From Paenibacillaceae bacterium (GTDB lineage Bacteria > Bacillota > Clostridia > Lachnospirales > Lachnospiraceae): DNA of 64,000 nt. Under the pieces are notes generated by a model. The model did not search any database. It saw only the letters and a program-made list of their open reading frames with translations, and was not told where the DNA came from. Below, piece by piece: positions 35,344 through 43,773 of the stretch; the stretch's first letter is position 1; the number at the start of each line of letters is the position of its first letter. Made by a program: the position numbers and the translations under genes. Where the stretch lies: positions 248,001 to 312,000 of the forward strand of contig SVDU01000001.1 of assembly GCA_015057705.1 (NCBI GenBank), in the 5' to 3' direction.

Positions 35344-36138
35344 ATGAATGAATTATTGACCAATCAATTATCTCTGTCCTACGGAGACCAGCTCATTATC
35401 GAAAAATTAAATCTTCACATTCCAAAAGGAAAGATCACTATACTGGTGGGAAGCAACGGGTGCGGGAAGTCAACGCTGCTAAAATCCCTCTGCCGTCTCT
35501 TAAGACCAGGCAAAGGAAACGTGGTTCTGGACGGACAGGATATCTTTAAAATGTCCACAAAGGCTGTGGCGAGAAAACTGGCGGTATTGCCTCAGGGTCC
35601 TACGGCGCCAGAAGGGCTGACAGTTTCCCAGTTAGTAAGACAGGGCAGATACCCTCATCAGAATTTTATGGGGCAATGGACCAGAGAAGACGAGGAAATG
35701 GTTCAAAAAGCCATGGAAGATACCAATGTGATAAGTATCGCCGACAGAACCGTAGATTCTCTCTCCGGCGGCCAGCGCCAGCGCGCCTGGATTGCAATGA
35801 CTCTTGCCCAGGGAACGGAGTACCTGCTTTTAGACGAACCCACCACATATCTGGATCTTGCCCATCAGATTGAGGTACTGGATCTGCTTTATGAGCTAAA
35901 TGCCAGAGAAGGACGCACCATCGTTATGGTGCTTCACGATTTAAATCTTTCCTGCCGCTACGGCCATCACATGGTTGCATTAAGTAATCGCAGGGTGTAT
36001 GCCCAGGGAGCACCGGAAGAGGTTATGACTGCAGAGACAGTCAGAAAAGTCTTTCATCTGGAGTGTGAGATCTCAACGGACCCAATATTTGGAACACCTT
36101 TATTAATCCCCCATGGCAAAGGAAGGAGCATTGGTTAA
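35344..36138 (+). CDS. Iron-siderophore ABC transporter ATP-binding protein
   Basis: 264 residues. ATG 35344 is chosen because it follows AGGAG and begins the ABC fold (MNELLTNQLSLSYGDQLIIE). Upstream in-frame extension would overlap permease 2. Walker A GSNGCGKST, Q-loop LPQGP, signature LSGGQRQRAWIAMTLAQG, Walker B LLLDEPTTYLD and the H-loop VLHDLN are all present. It powers the FecBCD-type importer encoded by the three preceding genes. Last gene of the operon. Confidence 0.93.
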   Translation: MNELLTNQLSLSYGDQLIIEKLNLHIPKGKITILVGSNGCGKSTLLKSLCRLLRPGKGNVVLDGQDIFKMSTKAVARKLAVLPQGPTAPEGLTVSQLVRQGRYPHQNFMGQWTREDEEMVQKAMEDTNVISIADRTVDSLSGGQRQRAWIAMTLAQGTEYLLLDEPTTYLDLAHQIEVLDLLYELNAREGRTIVMVLHDLNLSCRYGHHMVALSNRRVYAQGAPEEVMTAETVRKVFHLECEISTDPIFGTPLLIPHGKGRSIG

Positions 36139-36149
36139 GCCCATTCCTG

Positions 36150-36221
36150 TTGACAGACACCCCAGGCTGATTTACAATAAACTTATACAGAATTTACCAG
36201 TAGACAGGTAAATCTACTGGT
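36150..36221 (+). promoter_or_regulatory. Promoter and 5' UTR hairpin of the tandem HD gene
   Basis: TTGACA at 36150-36155 and TACAAT at 36173-36178, 17-bp spacing. The leader contains ACCAGTAGA (36196-36204) paired with TCTACTGGT (36213-36221), a 9-bp perfect hairpin or operator about 27 bp before the start codon. There is no T-run, so it is not a terminator. Confidence 0.7.
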
Positions 36222-36247
36222 TAGGATAAGGAAGGAGCCGATACGAT

Positions 36248-37459
36248 ATGCAATTCAGCTTAAATGATTTTTTAATAGCTGTCTCGTTTGCATTGGACTT
36301 TGTGGAGATGGACCGGCTGGGAATGCAGTCCAATCATGGTAAGAGAACGGCTTATTTAACCGTATGCATAGCCAGGAGGATGAATTTATCAGAGGAAGAG
36401 ATTTATGATGCAGCTGCGCTTTCCATCCTACATGATAACGGTTTAAGTGAATCAAGCCTTTATGAAAAACTTCCCGGGGAATGGGATCATGCAGTAACCA
36501 GATTTGAAGGCTCCAGAGGCCATTGTGTGATTGGAGAAAAGAATATAAAAGACTACCCGTTTCTGACAGAACATCAGGATGTAATTCTCTATCATCATGA
36601 GCGTTATGACGGAAATGGGTATTTCGGGTTAAAAGGAGATGAGATTCCCCTCATTTCCCAGATTATTGCAGCGGCTGACAGTTTTGAAAACTATTTCAAG
36701 TTTACAGACGGAGCTTATTCTCGTGGAGAGGTGCTAAGATGGCTTTCCATCTGTGAGGCTGGAATGGTTTGTCCCAGACTTGCAAGAGTTCTTCAGCAGA
36801 TGGTGGAAGATCAGTCAGTCTGGGAAAATCTGAGCAATGACAGGATTGAGCAGGCACTTGATGAGATGGTTCCGTCCTTTGAGATGGACATATCTCTGGA
36901 TAAAATCCGTCAGGTTACTGGTGTGTTTTCCAGAATTGTTGACTGCAAATCCAGCTTTACCAGACGCCATTCCAAGGGTCTGGCGGAAAAAGCAGCCCGG
37001 ATGGCAGCATATTATAATAAGGATCAGGTGGAGACAGCCAGGCTGATTATTGCAGCTGATTTACATGATTTAGGGAAGCTGGCTGTGCCAAACAGTATTC
37101 TTGACGTTCCCCGTGCGCTGACACCTGAGGAATTTGATACAGTAAAAAAACATGTTTATTATACAAGAGTAGCACTTGAGAAAATCAGGGGGTTTGAAGA
37201 CATCACAGAATGGGCAGCCAACCATCATGAAAAGCTGAACGGGAGGGGATATCCCTTTGGTAAAACAGGGGCTGAACTGGATTTTAATTCCCGTATGATG
37301 GCATGTCTTGATGTGTATCAGGCGCTTACGGAGAATCGTCCTTACCGGGCTGGAATGCCTCATAGTCAGGCAGTTAAGGTCCTTTCTGATATGGCAAACA
37401 GTGGTTTTGTGGATTCCGGTATTACAAAGGATATAGACCAGGCATTTAGTTCTGTTTAA
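36248..37459 (+). CDS. Tandem HD/HD-GYP-type phosphohydrolase, first copy degenerate
   Basis: 403 residues with two HD-type domains. The C-terminal one (~240-400) has the HD-GYP signature: H in RRHSKGLAEKAARMA, HDLGKLAVPNSIL, HVYYTRVALEKI, HHEKLNGRGYPFG and DVYQALTENRPYR. The N-terminal copy (~1-190) keeps HD (SILHDNGL) and HH (YHHERYDGNGYFG), but GYP is GYF and the lysine after HD-x-G is missing. HD-GYP proteins break down cyclic di-GMP or related cyclic dinucleotides. No sensor domain is attached. The first domain may be regulatory. It has its own promoter; the MFS gene follows after 13 bp. Confidence 0.88.
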   Translation: MQFSLNDFLIAVSFALDFVEMDRLGMQSNHGKRTAYLTVCIARRMNLSEEEIYDAAALSILHDNGLSESSLYEKLPGEWDHAVTRFEGSRGHCVIGEKNIKDYPFLTEHQDVILYHHERYDGNGYFGLKGDEIPLISQIIAAADSFENYFKFTDGAYSRGEVLRWLSICEAGMVCPRLARVLQQMVEDQSVWENLSNDRIEQALDEMVPSFEMDISLDKIRQVTGVFSRIVDCKSSFTRRHSKGLAEKAARMAAYYNKDQVETARLIIAADLHDLGKLAVPNSILDVPRALTPEEFDTVKKHVYYTRVALEKIRGFEDITEWAANHHEKLNGRGYPFGKTGAELDFNSRMMACLDVYQALTENRPYRAGMPHSQAVKVLSDMANSGFVDSGITKDIDQAFSSV

Positions 37460-37472
37460 CAAGGGGGAGTTT

Positions 37473-38660
37473 ATGAAGTATGAAAAAGTAGCATTATCAA
37501 TTATTCTGGTTTCTTTGCCATGTCTGGTTTTTGACTTTTTACTGCCTGCTTATACCACACAGCTGGGCTACACCGTGTTTCAGTTAAGCATTCTGTATTC
37601 AGTTTATTCATTTTCAGCGTTGGTAATGAGATTACTGATTGGGAAGATTTCAGACCGTTACAGCCGTTTTCTGGTACTGGGTTGTGCCATGCTTCTGTAC
37701 GGGATCGCTTATTTTTTATTCTCCCAGGCAAGAGGTCTGGGATATTTAATGATTGCAGGAATGGTACAGGGAGCGGCAGGGATACTCTTAACAATTTCAG
37801 CCGTCAGCCTGATTACAGCTGAAAAAACAAGTTTTGCAAAGGGTCTTGGAAGGTATAGCGGGAATCGGCAGCTGGGCGGAATCATAGGAATCGGTCTGAC
37901 ATTTTATGTGCTAAACCGCACTGATTTTTTAGAGGGCTGGAGCCAGATCTTTTTAATCAGTTCTGCTTTTGCATTTGTTTCGCTGATTCTTGTATTTATA
38001 AAGAAGCCTTCTCATGCAAGTGAACCAGCTTCCAGGACTGGGAAAGTGGTCTATACTCCCCTGGAACAGAAGATCTGGCTGTTGAATCTTTTATATTGTA
38101 TACCGGCCAGGCTGGTGGGAGTTTTAGTGATTCCATATATGATGGAGGCATATCACGTGGATATGCAGGCGATTGGAATAGTCTTTATGATGCCGGTAAT
38201 TATTACTGCCTTTTTAAGTCCAAGGATTGGGCAGATTGGAGATAAGCTGGGCTATAAGAAAACAATTTTTTCCGCTACTCTGATTGCGGCTGTTTTCATG
38301 GTTTTGCTGGTTTTCAGCCCCAATCTGCAGTTATTTGCCATTGTCTGGACCTTGTATGAGATAGCACTTACGGCACAGGACTATTCTTTGGATGCACTTT
38401 TTGTGCAAGGAGTTCCGGAGCAGGTAATGGGAGATTTTTATGGAAAGTATATGCTTAGCACCAGTCTGGGCGGAATCATTGGTCCTTTTATTGGAGGAAG
38501 TGTTTTTTTGCTTGCTGGGAGAAAGGCGCCCTATTTTTTCTGTGCTGTTTTCCTGACAGTTATCAGTATACTTGTGTGGAAACTGATCCCTGCACGAGGA
38601 AAGTCCGATAGAGATGTGTGTGGGTTGACAGAAAAACAAGATGGTGATATAGTCATTTAA
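37473..38660 (+). CDS. Major facilitator superfamily transporter
   Basis: 395 residues, twelve predicted TM helices. MFS motif A appears as GKISDRYSRFLVLG between TM2 and TM3 and a related IGQIGDKLGYKKTI between TM8 and TM9. Drug/metabolite efflux types have this layout; the substrate is unknown. It lies 13 bp after the tandem HD gene (same unit) and 21 bp before a short leader-like ORF that precedes an ABC-F gene. Antibiotic efflux together with an ABC-F factor would be coherent, but that is inference. Confidence 0.88.
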   Translation: MKYEKVALSIILVSLPCLVFDFLLPAYTTQLGYTVFQLSILYSVYSFSALVMRLLIGKISDRYSRFLVLGCAMLLYGIAYFLFSQARGLGYLMIAGMVQGAAGILLTISAVSLITAEKTSFAKGLGRYSGNRQLGGIIGIGLTFYVLNRTDFLEGWSQIFLISSAFAFVSLILVFIKKPSHASEPASRTGKVVYTPLEQKIWLLNLLYCIPARLVGVLVIPYMMEAYHVDMQAIGIVFMMPVIITAFLSPRIGQIGDKLGYKKTIFSATLIAAVFMVLLVFSPNLQLFAIVWTLYEIALTAQDYSLDALFVQGVPEQVMGDFYGKYMLSTSLGGIIGPFIGGSVFLLAGRKAPYFFCAVFLTVISILVWKLIPARGKSDRDVCGLTEKQDGDIVI

Positions 38661-38681
38661 TCAAAGGTAAGGAGAGCAGAT

Positions 38682-38774
38682 ATGAATTTTTTTATTAGCG
38701 ATCAATTGACAAGACGAATGAGCTCTGTACAAATCAACCCGGTGAAACATTGTACAGAGTATGACGGTTACTGA
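38682..38774 (+). other. 30-codon leader-like ORF
   Basis: ATG 38682 behind AAGGAGAGCA, reading MNFFISDQLTRRMSSVQINP and 10 more codons to TGA at 38772. It contains an internal 10-bp inverted repeat (38723-38732 CTCTGTACAA / 38750-38759 TTGTACAGAG) and is followed by two terminator-like hairpins before the ABC-F gene. This is the arrangement of translational attenuators that control resistance ABC-F and Erm genes. No family match is claimed for the peptide. Confidence 0.55.
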
Positions 38775-38877
38775 TACGCTTATAAGATTCATCGGGAAAC
38801 AGTGCAGCAATAAGAACAGCGTTACAGGCTGTTTCTTCTTTTGATGCCTGTTTTCCCTGCTTCTTTTTGCGGTGAAG

Positions 38878-38973
38878 GGTCATGGACAATGTTTTATTTG
38901 TTCATGGCCTTTTGTTGTATTAAGGAAAAACAGAAGGCTGAGGAGTTATAATCCAGGTCTTCTGTTTTTTTTT
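38878..38973 (+). terminator. Two successive terminator hairpins in the ABC-F leader
   Basis: First: GGTCATGGACAA (38878-38889) with TTGTTCATGGCC (38898-38909), then TTTT. Second: AAAAACAGAAG (38926-38936) with CTTCTGTTTTT (38959-38969) and a long T-run. Both lie between the leader ORF and the ABC-F start, so full-length transcription requires read-through. The stretch 38775-38877 shows no other element. Confidence 0.7.
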
Positions 38974-39059
38974 ATTTAAAATTCAGCAAAGGGGATTTAA
39001 GGATTAAAAGAGGAAACGGTCTGTATTTGAAATGAACACAGGAAAGAAGGAAGTAAGAC

Positions 39060-40592
39060 GTGAGTTTATTGGAGATTACAGGCTTATCTCACTCATTTGG
39101 AGATAATCAGTTATTTTATGAAACAGATTTAGTTCTCAATAAAGGAGAACATATTGGAATTACAGGGCAGAATGGTACAGGGAAAAGTACCCTGATTAAA
39201 ATTTGCACAGAACAGATCATACCGGATCAGGGCAGAGTGGTGTGGTATCCCGGCATAAAAGTGGGTTATCTGGATCAATATGCCAGCATGGACAATGGTA
39301 TGACAATGAAAGCATTTTTAAAAACAGCATTTGAGGAGCTTTATACTCTGGAGAAAAAGATGAATGAGCTGTATGACCGTGCAGCCAGAGGGCAGGAAGG
39401 AGCGCTTAAGACGGCTGCTGTCTGCCAGGAACAGTTGGAGCATCGTGATTTTTACCGGATCGACTCACAGATAGATCTGGTTTGTCAGGGGCTGGGTCTC
39501 TCTTCCCTTGGGTTTAACCGTCCGATTGGAGAAATGAGCGGTGGTCAGAGGGCGAAAGTCATTATGGCGAAGCTTTTGATTGAAAAGCCGGATGTACTGC
39601 TTTTAGATGAGCCCACCAATTTTTTGGATCATGATCATATAGTCTGGCTTCAGGATTATTTAAGCGGGATCGAACAGGCATTTATGGTGATCTCTCATGA
39701 CGAGGGGTTTCTGACTAAAACAACAAACTGGATTTGTGATATTGATCAAAAAAGAGTGGTGAAATATTTTGGCTCTTACGGAGAATTTTTGAAAAAGAAG
39801 GCCCAGCTTCGAGAAAATTATACAAGGCAATACTGCGCACAGCAAAAAGAGATTAAAAAGACAGAAGAATTTATCCGTAAAAATATAGCAGGAAGAAAAT
39901 CGAAAATGGCAAGGGGCAGGCAAAAGCAGCTTGACCATATGGAACGAATGGAGTCATTGGATCAAAAAGAAATCAGACCTTTTTTCCGGTTTGATCAGGG
40001 GGCGCTTCCTTCGGCAGGAAAACTGAAGGTATCAAATCTGACGGTAGGTTACGGTTCTCCTGTTTTATCCTGTGTGAACTTTTCTATGAAAGAGGGGGAA
40101 AAGGTGGTGATAACGGGATTTAACGGAGCGGGTAAATCGACGCTGTTAAAAACCCTGATGAATCAGATTCCTGCCATAGGCGGTTATTATTGTTTTTCTT
40201 CAAAGGCAGTCATCGGGTATTATGAGCAGGATCAGGTATGGGAAAATGACAATCTGTCACCCATAGAAATCGTGTCGGATCATTTTCCATTACTGGAGAG
40301 AATGGAAGTGAGAAAAAAACTGGCTCAAAACGGGATATCAAAAAAACATGCGCTGCAGCCTGTGGGAACCTTAAGCGGAGGGGAACAGGCAAAAGTTAAG
40401 CTATGTCTGCTGACAGGAAGAACTTATAATTTTTTAATACTGGATGAGCCAACCAATCATCTGGATGTACAGGCAAAACTGGCTCTCAGAGAGACATTAC
40501 GGGAATTTTCTGGTACTGTTTTGCTGGTTTCCCATGAAAATTCTTTTTACAGGGACTGGGTGGACAGAGTAATCGATATCAGTTTTTATTGA
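39060..40592 (+). CDS. ABC-F ATPase behind an attenuator-like leader
   Basis: 510 residues, GTG start with AAGAAGGAAG upstream. Two ABC domains: Walker A GQNGTGKST (~38-46) and GFNGAGKST (~363), signatures MSGGQRAKVIMAKLL and LSGGEQAKVKLCLL, Walker B LLLDEPTNFLD and LILDEPTNHLD. A basic helical linker (~250-310) includes KKTEEFIRKNIAGRKSKMAR. There are no TM segments. ABC-F proteins act on the ribosome. The upstream short ORF plus terminators is the pattern seen for antibiotic-inducible ABC-F resistance genes, so a ribosome-protection role is plausible but not proven. Confidence 0.9.
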   Translation: MSLLEITGLSHSFGDNQLFYETDLVLNKGEHIGITGQNGTGKSTLIKICTEQIIPDQGRVVWYPGIKVGYLDQYASMDNGMTMKAFLKTAFEELYTLEKKMNELYDRAARGQEGALKTAAVCQEQLEHRDFYRIDSQIDLVCQGLGLSSLGFNRPIGEMSGGQRAKVIMAKLLIEKPDVLLLDEPTNFLDHDHIVWLQDYLSGIEQAFMVISHDEGFLTKTTNWICDIDQKRVVKYFGSYGEFLKKKAQLRENYTRQYCAQQKEIKKTEEFIRKNIAGRKSKMARGRQKQLDHMERMESLDQKEIRPFFRFDQGALPSAGKLKVSNLTVGYGSPVLSCVNFSMKEGEKVVITGFNGAGKSTLLKTLMNQIPAIGGYYCFSSKAVIGYYEQDQVWENDNLSPIEIVSDHFPLLERMEVRKKLAQNGISKKHALQPVGTLSGGEQAKVKLCLLTGRTYNFLILDEPTNHLDVQAKLALRETLREFSGTVLLVSHENSFYRDWVDRVIDISFY

Positions 40593-40745
40593 TAATTAAT
40601 TTTGTTAAATATAATTTATTAAAACCATATTGACTTACGTAGAATAATATGGTAGTATTTTACTATAATAATTGTTACATGAATAAAACACGTGAGAAGT
40701 GAGATGATTCCATAGTGGTTTCATATAAAATAAGGAGGAACAAAC
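40593..40745 (+). promoter_or_regulatory. Promoter region of the nitroreductase gene
   Basis: AT-rich gap with a TTGACT at about 40630 and TAGTAT 17 bp further, then a long leader and AAGGAGG 8 nt before the start. Confidence 0.45.
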
Positions 40746-41321
40746 ATGATGTCATTTATTCAGAGCCTTGAGAAGAGAAGAACCTATTATAATATTAACC
40801 GTGAGCTTCCTGTATCAGAAGAAGAAGTACTGGATATTATCAGAAAGGTAACAGAAGCAACACCGGATGCGTTCAATATGAAGAGTGCCAGAGTTGTGGT
40901 TGCACTAGGAGAGAAGCAGGATCAGCTGTGGGACAGTGCCTATGAAGCATTTGGCGGGCAGGTGGATAAAAGTAAGACTGATTCCTTTAAGAACGGGTAT
41001 GGAACCATTCTTTATTTTATCGATGAAGAACTTATAAAGTCTTATCAGGAGCAATTTGCTCTCTATGCAGATAACTTCCCTGTCTGGGCGAATCAGTCCA
41101 ACGGTATGCTTCAGTCTAATATCTGGACTGCATTGCGGGAAGTGGGTGTGGGAGCATCTCTTCAGCATTATAATCCGGTTATTAACGAGGCGGTTGCCAG
41201 ATTGTTTGACATTCCGGATGGATGGAAGCTGATCGGGCAGATGCCATTTGGAGGCATCGGTGCAGAACCAGATGGGAAAGAGAAAGAAGATATTAATAAG
41301 AGAGTTGTTGTAAAGAAGTAA
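40746..41321 (+). CDS. Nitroreductase-family flavoprotein (Frm2/HBN1-like)
   Basis: 191 residues. FMN-dependent nitroreductase fold: EKRRTYYNINRELPVSEEEV at the N-terminus (FMN phosphate-binding Arg), TPDAFNMKSARVVVALG, NQSNGMLQSNIWTALREVGV for the long helix, and MPFGGIGAEP at the end. The short TPDAFN..S form is typical of Frm2-like members linked to redox or lipid stress. The physiological substrate is unknown. Monocistronic with a clear terminator. Two adjacent ATG codons are possible starts; RBS spacing slightly favours the first. Confidence 0.88.
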   Translation: MMSFIQSLEKRRTYYNINRELPVSEEEVLDIIRKVTEATPDAFNMKSARVVVALGEKQDQLWDSAYEAFGGQVDKSKTDSFKNGYGTILYFIDEELIKSYQEQFALYADNFPVWANQSNGMLQSNIWTALREVGVGASLQHYNPVINEAVARLFDIPDGWKLIGQMPFGGIGAEPDGKEKEDINKRVVVKK

Positions 41322-41331
41322 TACTCGTTTA

Positions 41332-41368
41332 AAAGCTGTCCGGCATTTGTACGCCGGGCAGCTTTTTG
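41332..41368 (+). terminator. Terminator of the nitroreductase gene
   Basis: AAAGCTGTCCGGC (41332-41344) pairs with GCCGGGCAGCTTT (41353-41365), then T-run. Confidence 0.9.
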
Positions 41369-41383
41369 CATTCTTTGATTCTA

Positions 41384-42292
41384 TTATGTGAAGTCTTTTA
41401 CTATTTTAATATATTCATTTGCATGATAATTCAAATACGATCCCTTCCGGTAAGCGGCTACAAAGTCAACCATCGTATTCGGGGCGCCAAAGGAAAAGCA
41501 TATCAGTTTATCAAGGAAATTCATATGCTTTAAATGAGTATCTGTAACAAAAGTAACTCCATAATTTCTGGAAGCCAGCTCTGCTCCTGCCCGGATATTA
41601 CTTGTAATCAGCATTTTATCAGGCTGGAAACCAACCTGCTGAAAGACACGTTCAATTGTCTGACGGGAACGCTGATCGGTCTCCTGAAGAATTAATATTT
41701 CATCCTTAAGAAGACTTAAGTCAAACCATTGGTGATTGCAATCATCCCTGGTTATTCCCTGATCTGCCAGCGGATGTCTTTTTGACATGACAAGAAGCAT
41801 TTCTTCATGGCTGATGACCTCATAATCAACCTCAGGACTTTTCACCGGTTTATTGAAAAAGGCCAGATCTGTCTCGCCGGAGAGAATCATGCTTTCCAGA
41901 GTAGTTGAAGCGGACTCCTTAATATTAATAATGACATTTGGATACAGACTCTTGAAGATAGGAAGGGTACAGGGGAGCATATAAGTTCCCCGCATAACAG
42001 GAAATGCAATATTTAACACCCCGATGTTGCTCTTAATAATATCTGACAGTTCATTGTCCAATTCTTTTTTCAGCTGGAGGATTTCTCCGGCTTTTTTTAC
42101 GTATCGTTCCCCAGCATAGGTCAGTATGAAACGGTTTCCAATTTTTTTAAACAGCTTCTGTCCAAGGCTGCTTTCCAGACTTTGCAGGAACTTGGTAAGC
42201 GTAGGCTGGGATATATAGAGCGAATTGGCAGCTTTTGTTATATTCTGAAACCTGGCAACCGCTAAAACATAACTCAAATCTTTAAAATCCAT
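41384..42292 (-). CDS. LysR-family regulator of the tricarboxylate operon
   Basis: 302 residues. N-terminal winged HTH (MDFKDLSYVLAVARFQNITK, then AANSLYISQPTLTKFLQSLE) and a C-terminal effector-binding domain (~90-300). LysR proteins are usually divergent from the genes they control. Here the 192-bp gap leads to the MatC-like carrier and the citrate lyase operon, so a tricarboxylate or related acid is the likely inducer (inference). The gap contains an AT-rich dyad-like stretch (ACTATAGTTTATATGAAAAA near 42357; CATATAGTTAAG near 42389) that may be its site. In E. coli a similar gene set (ybhD with ybhHIJ) has a LysR regulator too. Confidence 0.9.
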   Translation of the reverse strand: MDFKDLSYVLAVARFQNITKAANSLYISQPTLTKFLQSLESSLGQKLFKKIGNRFILTYAGERYVKKAGEILQLKKELDNELSDIIKSNIGVLNIAFPVMRGTYMLPCTLPIFKSLYPNVIINIKESASTTLESMILSGETDLAFFNKPVKSPEVDYEVISHEEMLLVMSKRHPLADQGITRDDCNHQWFDLSLLKDEILILQETDQRSRQTIERVFQQVGFQPDKMLITSNIRAGAELASRNYGVTFVTDTHLKHMNFLDKLICFSFGAPNTMVDFVAAYRKGSYLNYHANEYIKIVKDFT

Positions 42293-42484
42293 GGTATCAC
42301 CTCTTCCTCCATTTTACCTGAAGCAAATCAGAAATACAATAAAATTATGGTTAAAAACTATAGTTTATATGAAAAACATGAATTAGACATATAGTTAAGA
42401 AAATGTTATATTTACCATATCGATCGAATTATAATTCAGAGATGGTAACCGTTAGATAAAATTTAATAATGAGGTGGAACAGGC

Positions 42485-43759
42485 ATGAACTACATAGATA
42501 TTATATCTATACTATTTTTATTTGTAGTAGTGGCAATTGGGTTTGTTAAAAAGTGCAATATTGGTGTTCTGGCAATCGGATCAGCGCTGATTCTTGCCAG
42601 ATTGGGGGGCCTAAGTGACAGCAAGGTACTGGCCGGTTTTGATGCGAAATTGTTTATTACACTGGTTGGTGTATCATTTTTGTTCAGCGTTGCGCAGGTG
42701 AATGGTACGTTGGAACTTGTTGCAAAAAAAGGAATCGGGCTTGCAGGAAAGAGAACCTATCTGGTTCCGGTCATTATCTTCCTTGTATCTGGTATTCTGA
42801 CAATTATCGGACCTGGAAATATACCGGTAGGAAACTTAATGACAGTTGTAGCAGTAACGGTTGCAGTCAGTATGGGAGAAAATCCATTGTTATTCGCTCT
42901 GGCGGCTAAAGTGGCAGCCAATGGTTTTACTCTGTCCCCATTAACCCCTCCGGGAGTATTGATGGAGAAGCTTGGAACAGAGGCAGGTTTTACCGGATTT
43001 GAAATTCCAGTTATGTGGAACTGCATTTTATGGTCAACAATTCTTATGATAGGTTTTTCTGTTTATTATAAGATCTGGAAAATTAAACCTGCGGAAAAAG
43101 ACAATATATCATTAAAAGTGAAAGAGCATCTTAATAAACAGCAGTGGATCACAATCACTGGCGTACTGGTTATGGTAGTCATGGTTGTTGGTCTGAATAT
43201 TAACGTAGGGCTTGCTTCATTTTTTGTTGCAGCAGCATTGGTAATTTTAGGCGTAACGGATGAAAAGAAAGCGTTGGTAAAGGTACCATGGGGAACCCTT
43301 ATTTTAATCTGTGGCGTTGGTGTGTTAATGAACGTTGTTATTGAACTTGGCGGACTGGATCTGATGTCCAAAGGTCTGTTATCAATCATGACTCCAAAGA
43401 CAGCAGCTCCAATCATTGGAATCAGTTCATCTATTTTGTCATTTTTCAGCTCAACCACAGGCGTGGTAATGCCTTCCATGATCCCCACACTTGGACCGAT
43501 TGTACAGTCATTAGGAACTGGAAATGCAGGTTTTACAGAGCTTGCCAGTGTGGTAATCACCTCTTCCTTATCAGCAGCATTCAGCCCGGCATCTACCGGA
43601 GGCGGACTGATTCTGGCCGCATATATGACAGCGTCAAGCGCTGAGGACAAAGATCAGGAGCAGAATAAACTGTTCGGCCGTTTGTTTTTAATCGCATTTG
43701 TTTGCGTAATCGCAAATGCAATTTTAGCAACAATCGGAATTTATGGAATTATTCGATAA
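42485..43759 (+). CDS. SLC13/MatC-type carboxylate carrier
   Basis: 424 residues, about eleven to twelve TM helices with two similar halves. IGVLAIGSALILARLGGLSD resembles the MatC N-terminal domain, and the half-repeats contain the GP/SP-rich loops (TIIGPGNIPVGNLMTVVAVT; FSSTTGVVMPSMIPTLGPIV) characteristic of ion-transporter superfamily carboxylate carriers. It most likely imports the di- or tricarboxylate that the following enzymes degrade. RBS GAGGTGG is 8-9 nt before ATG. Its stop is 14 bp from the PrpF-type gene, so this is the first gene of the operon. Confidence 0.88.
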   Translation: MNYIDIISILFLFVVVAIGFVKKCNIGVLAIGSALILARLGGLSDSKVLAGFDAKLFITLVGVSFLFSVAQVNGTLELVAKKGIGLAGKRTYLVPVIIFLVSGILTIIGPGNIPVGNLMTVVAVTVAVSMGENPLLFALAAKVAANGFTLSPLTPPGVLMEKLGTEAGFTGFEIPVMWNCILWSTILMIGFSVYYKIWKIKPAEKDNISLKVKEHLNKQQWITITGVLVMVVMVVGLNINVGLASFFVAAALVILGVTDEKKALVKVPWGTLILICGVGVLMNVVIELGGLDLMSKGLLSIMTPKTAAPIIGISSSILSFFSSTTGVVMPSMIPTLGPIVQSLGTGNAGFTELASVVITSSLSAAFSPASTGGGLILAAYMTASSAEDKDQEQNKLFGRLFLIAFVCVIANAILATIGIYGIIR

Positions 43760-43773
43760 TTGGAGGATACATA

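Noticed and set aside
43066-43650. Long reverse-strand frame of 194 codons antisense to the MatC-like carrier
   Set aside because: Mirror of a hydrophobic coding sequence, with low-complexity Ile/Thr/Pro composition, no ribosome binding site and no family.
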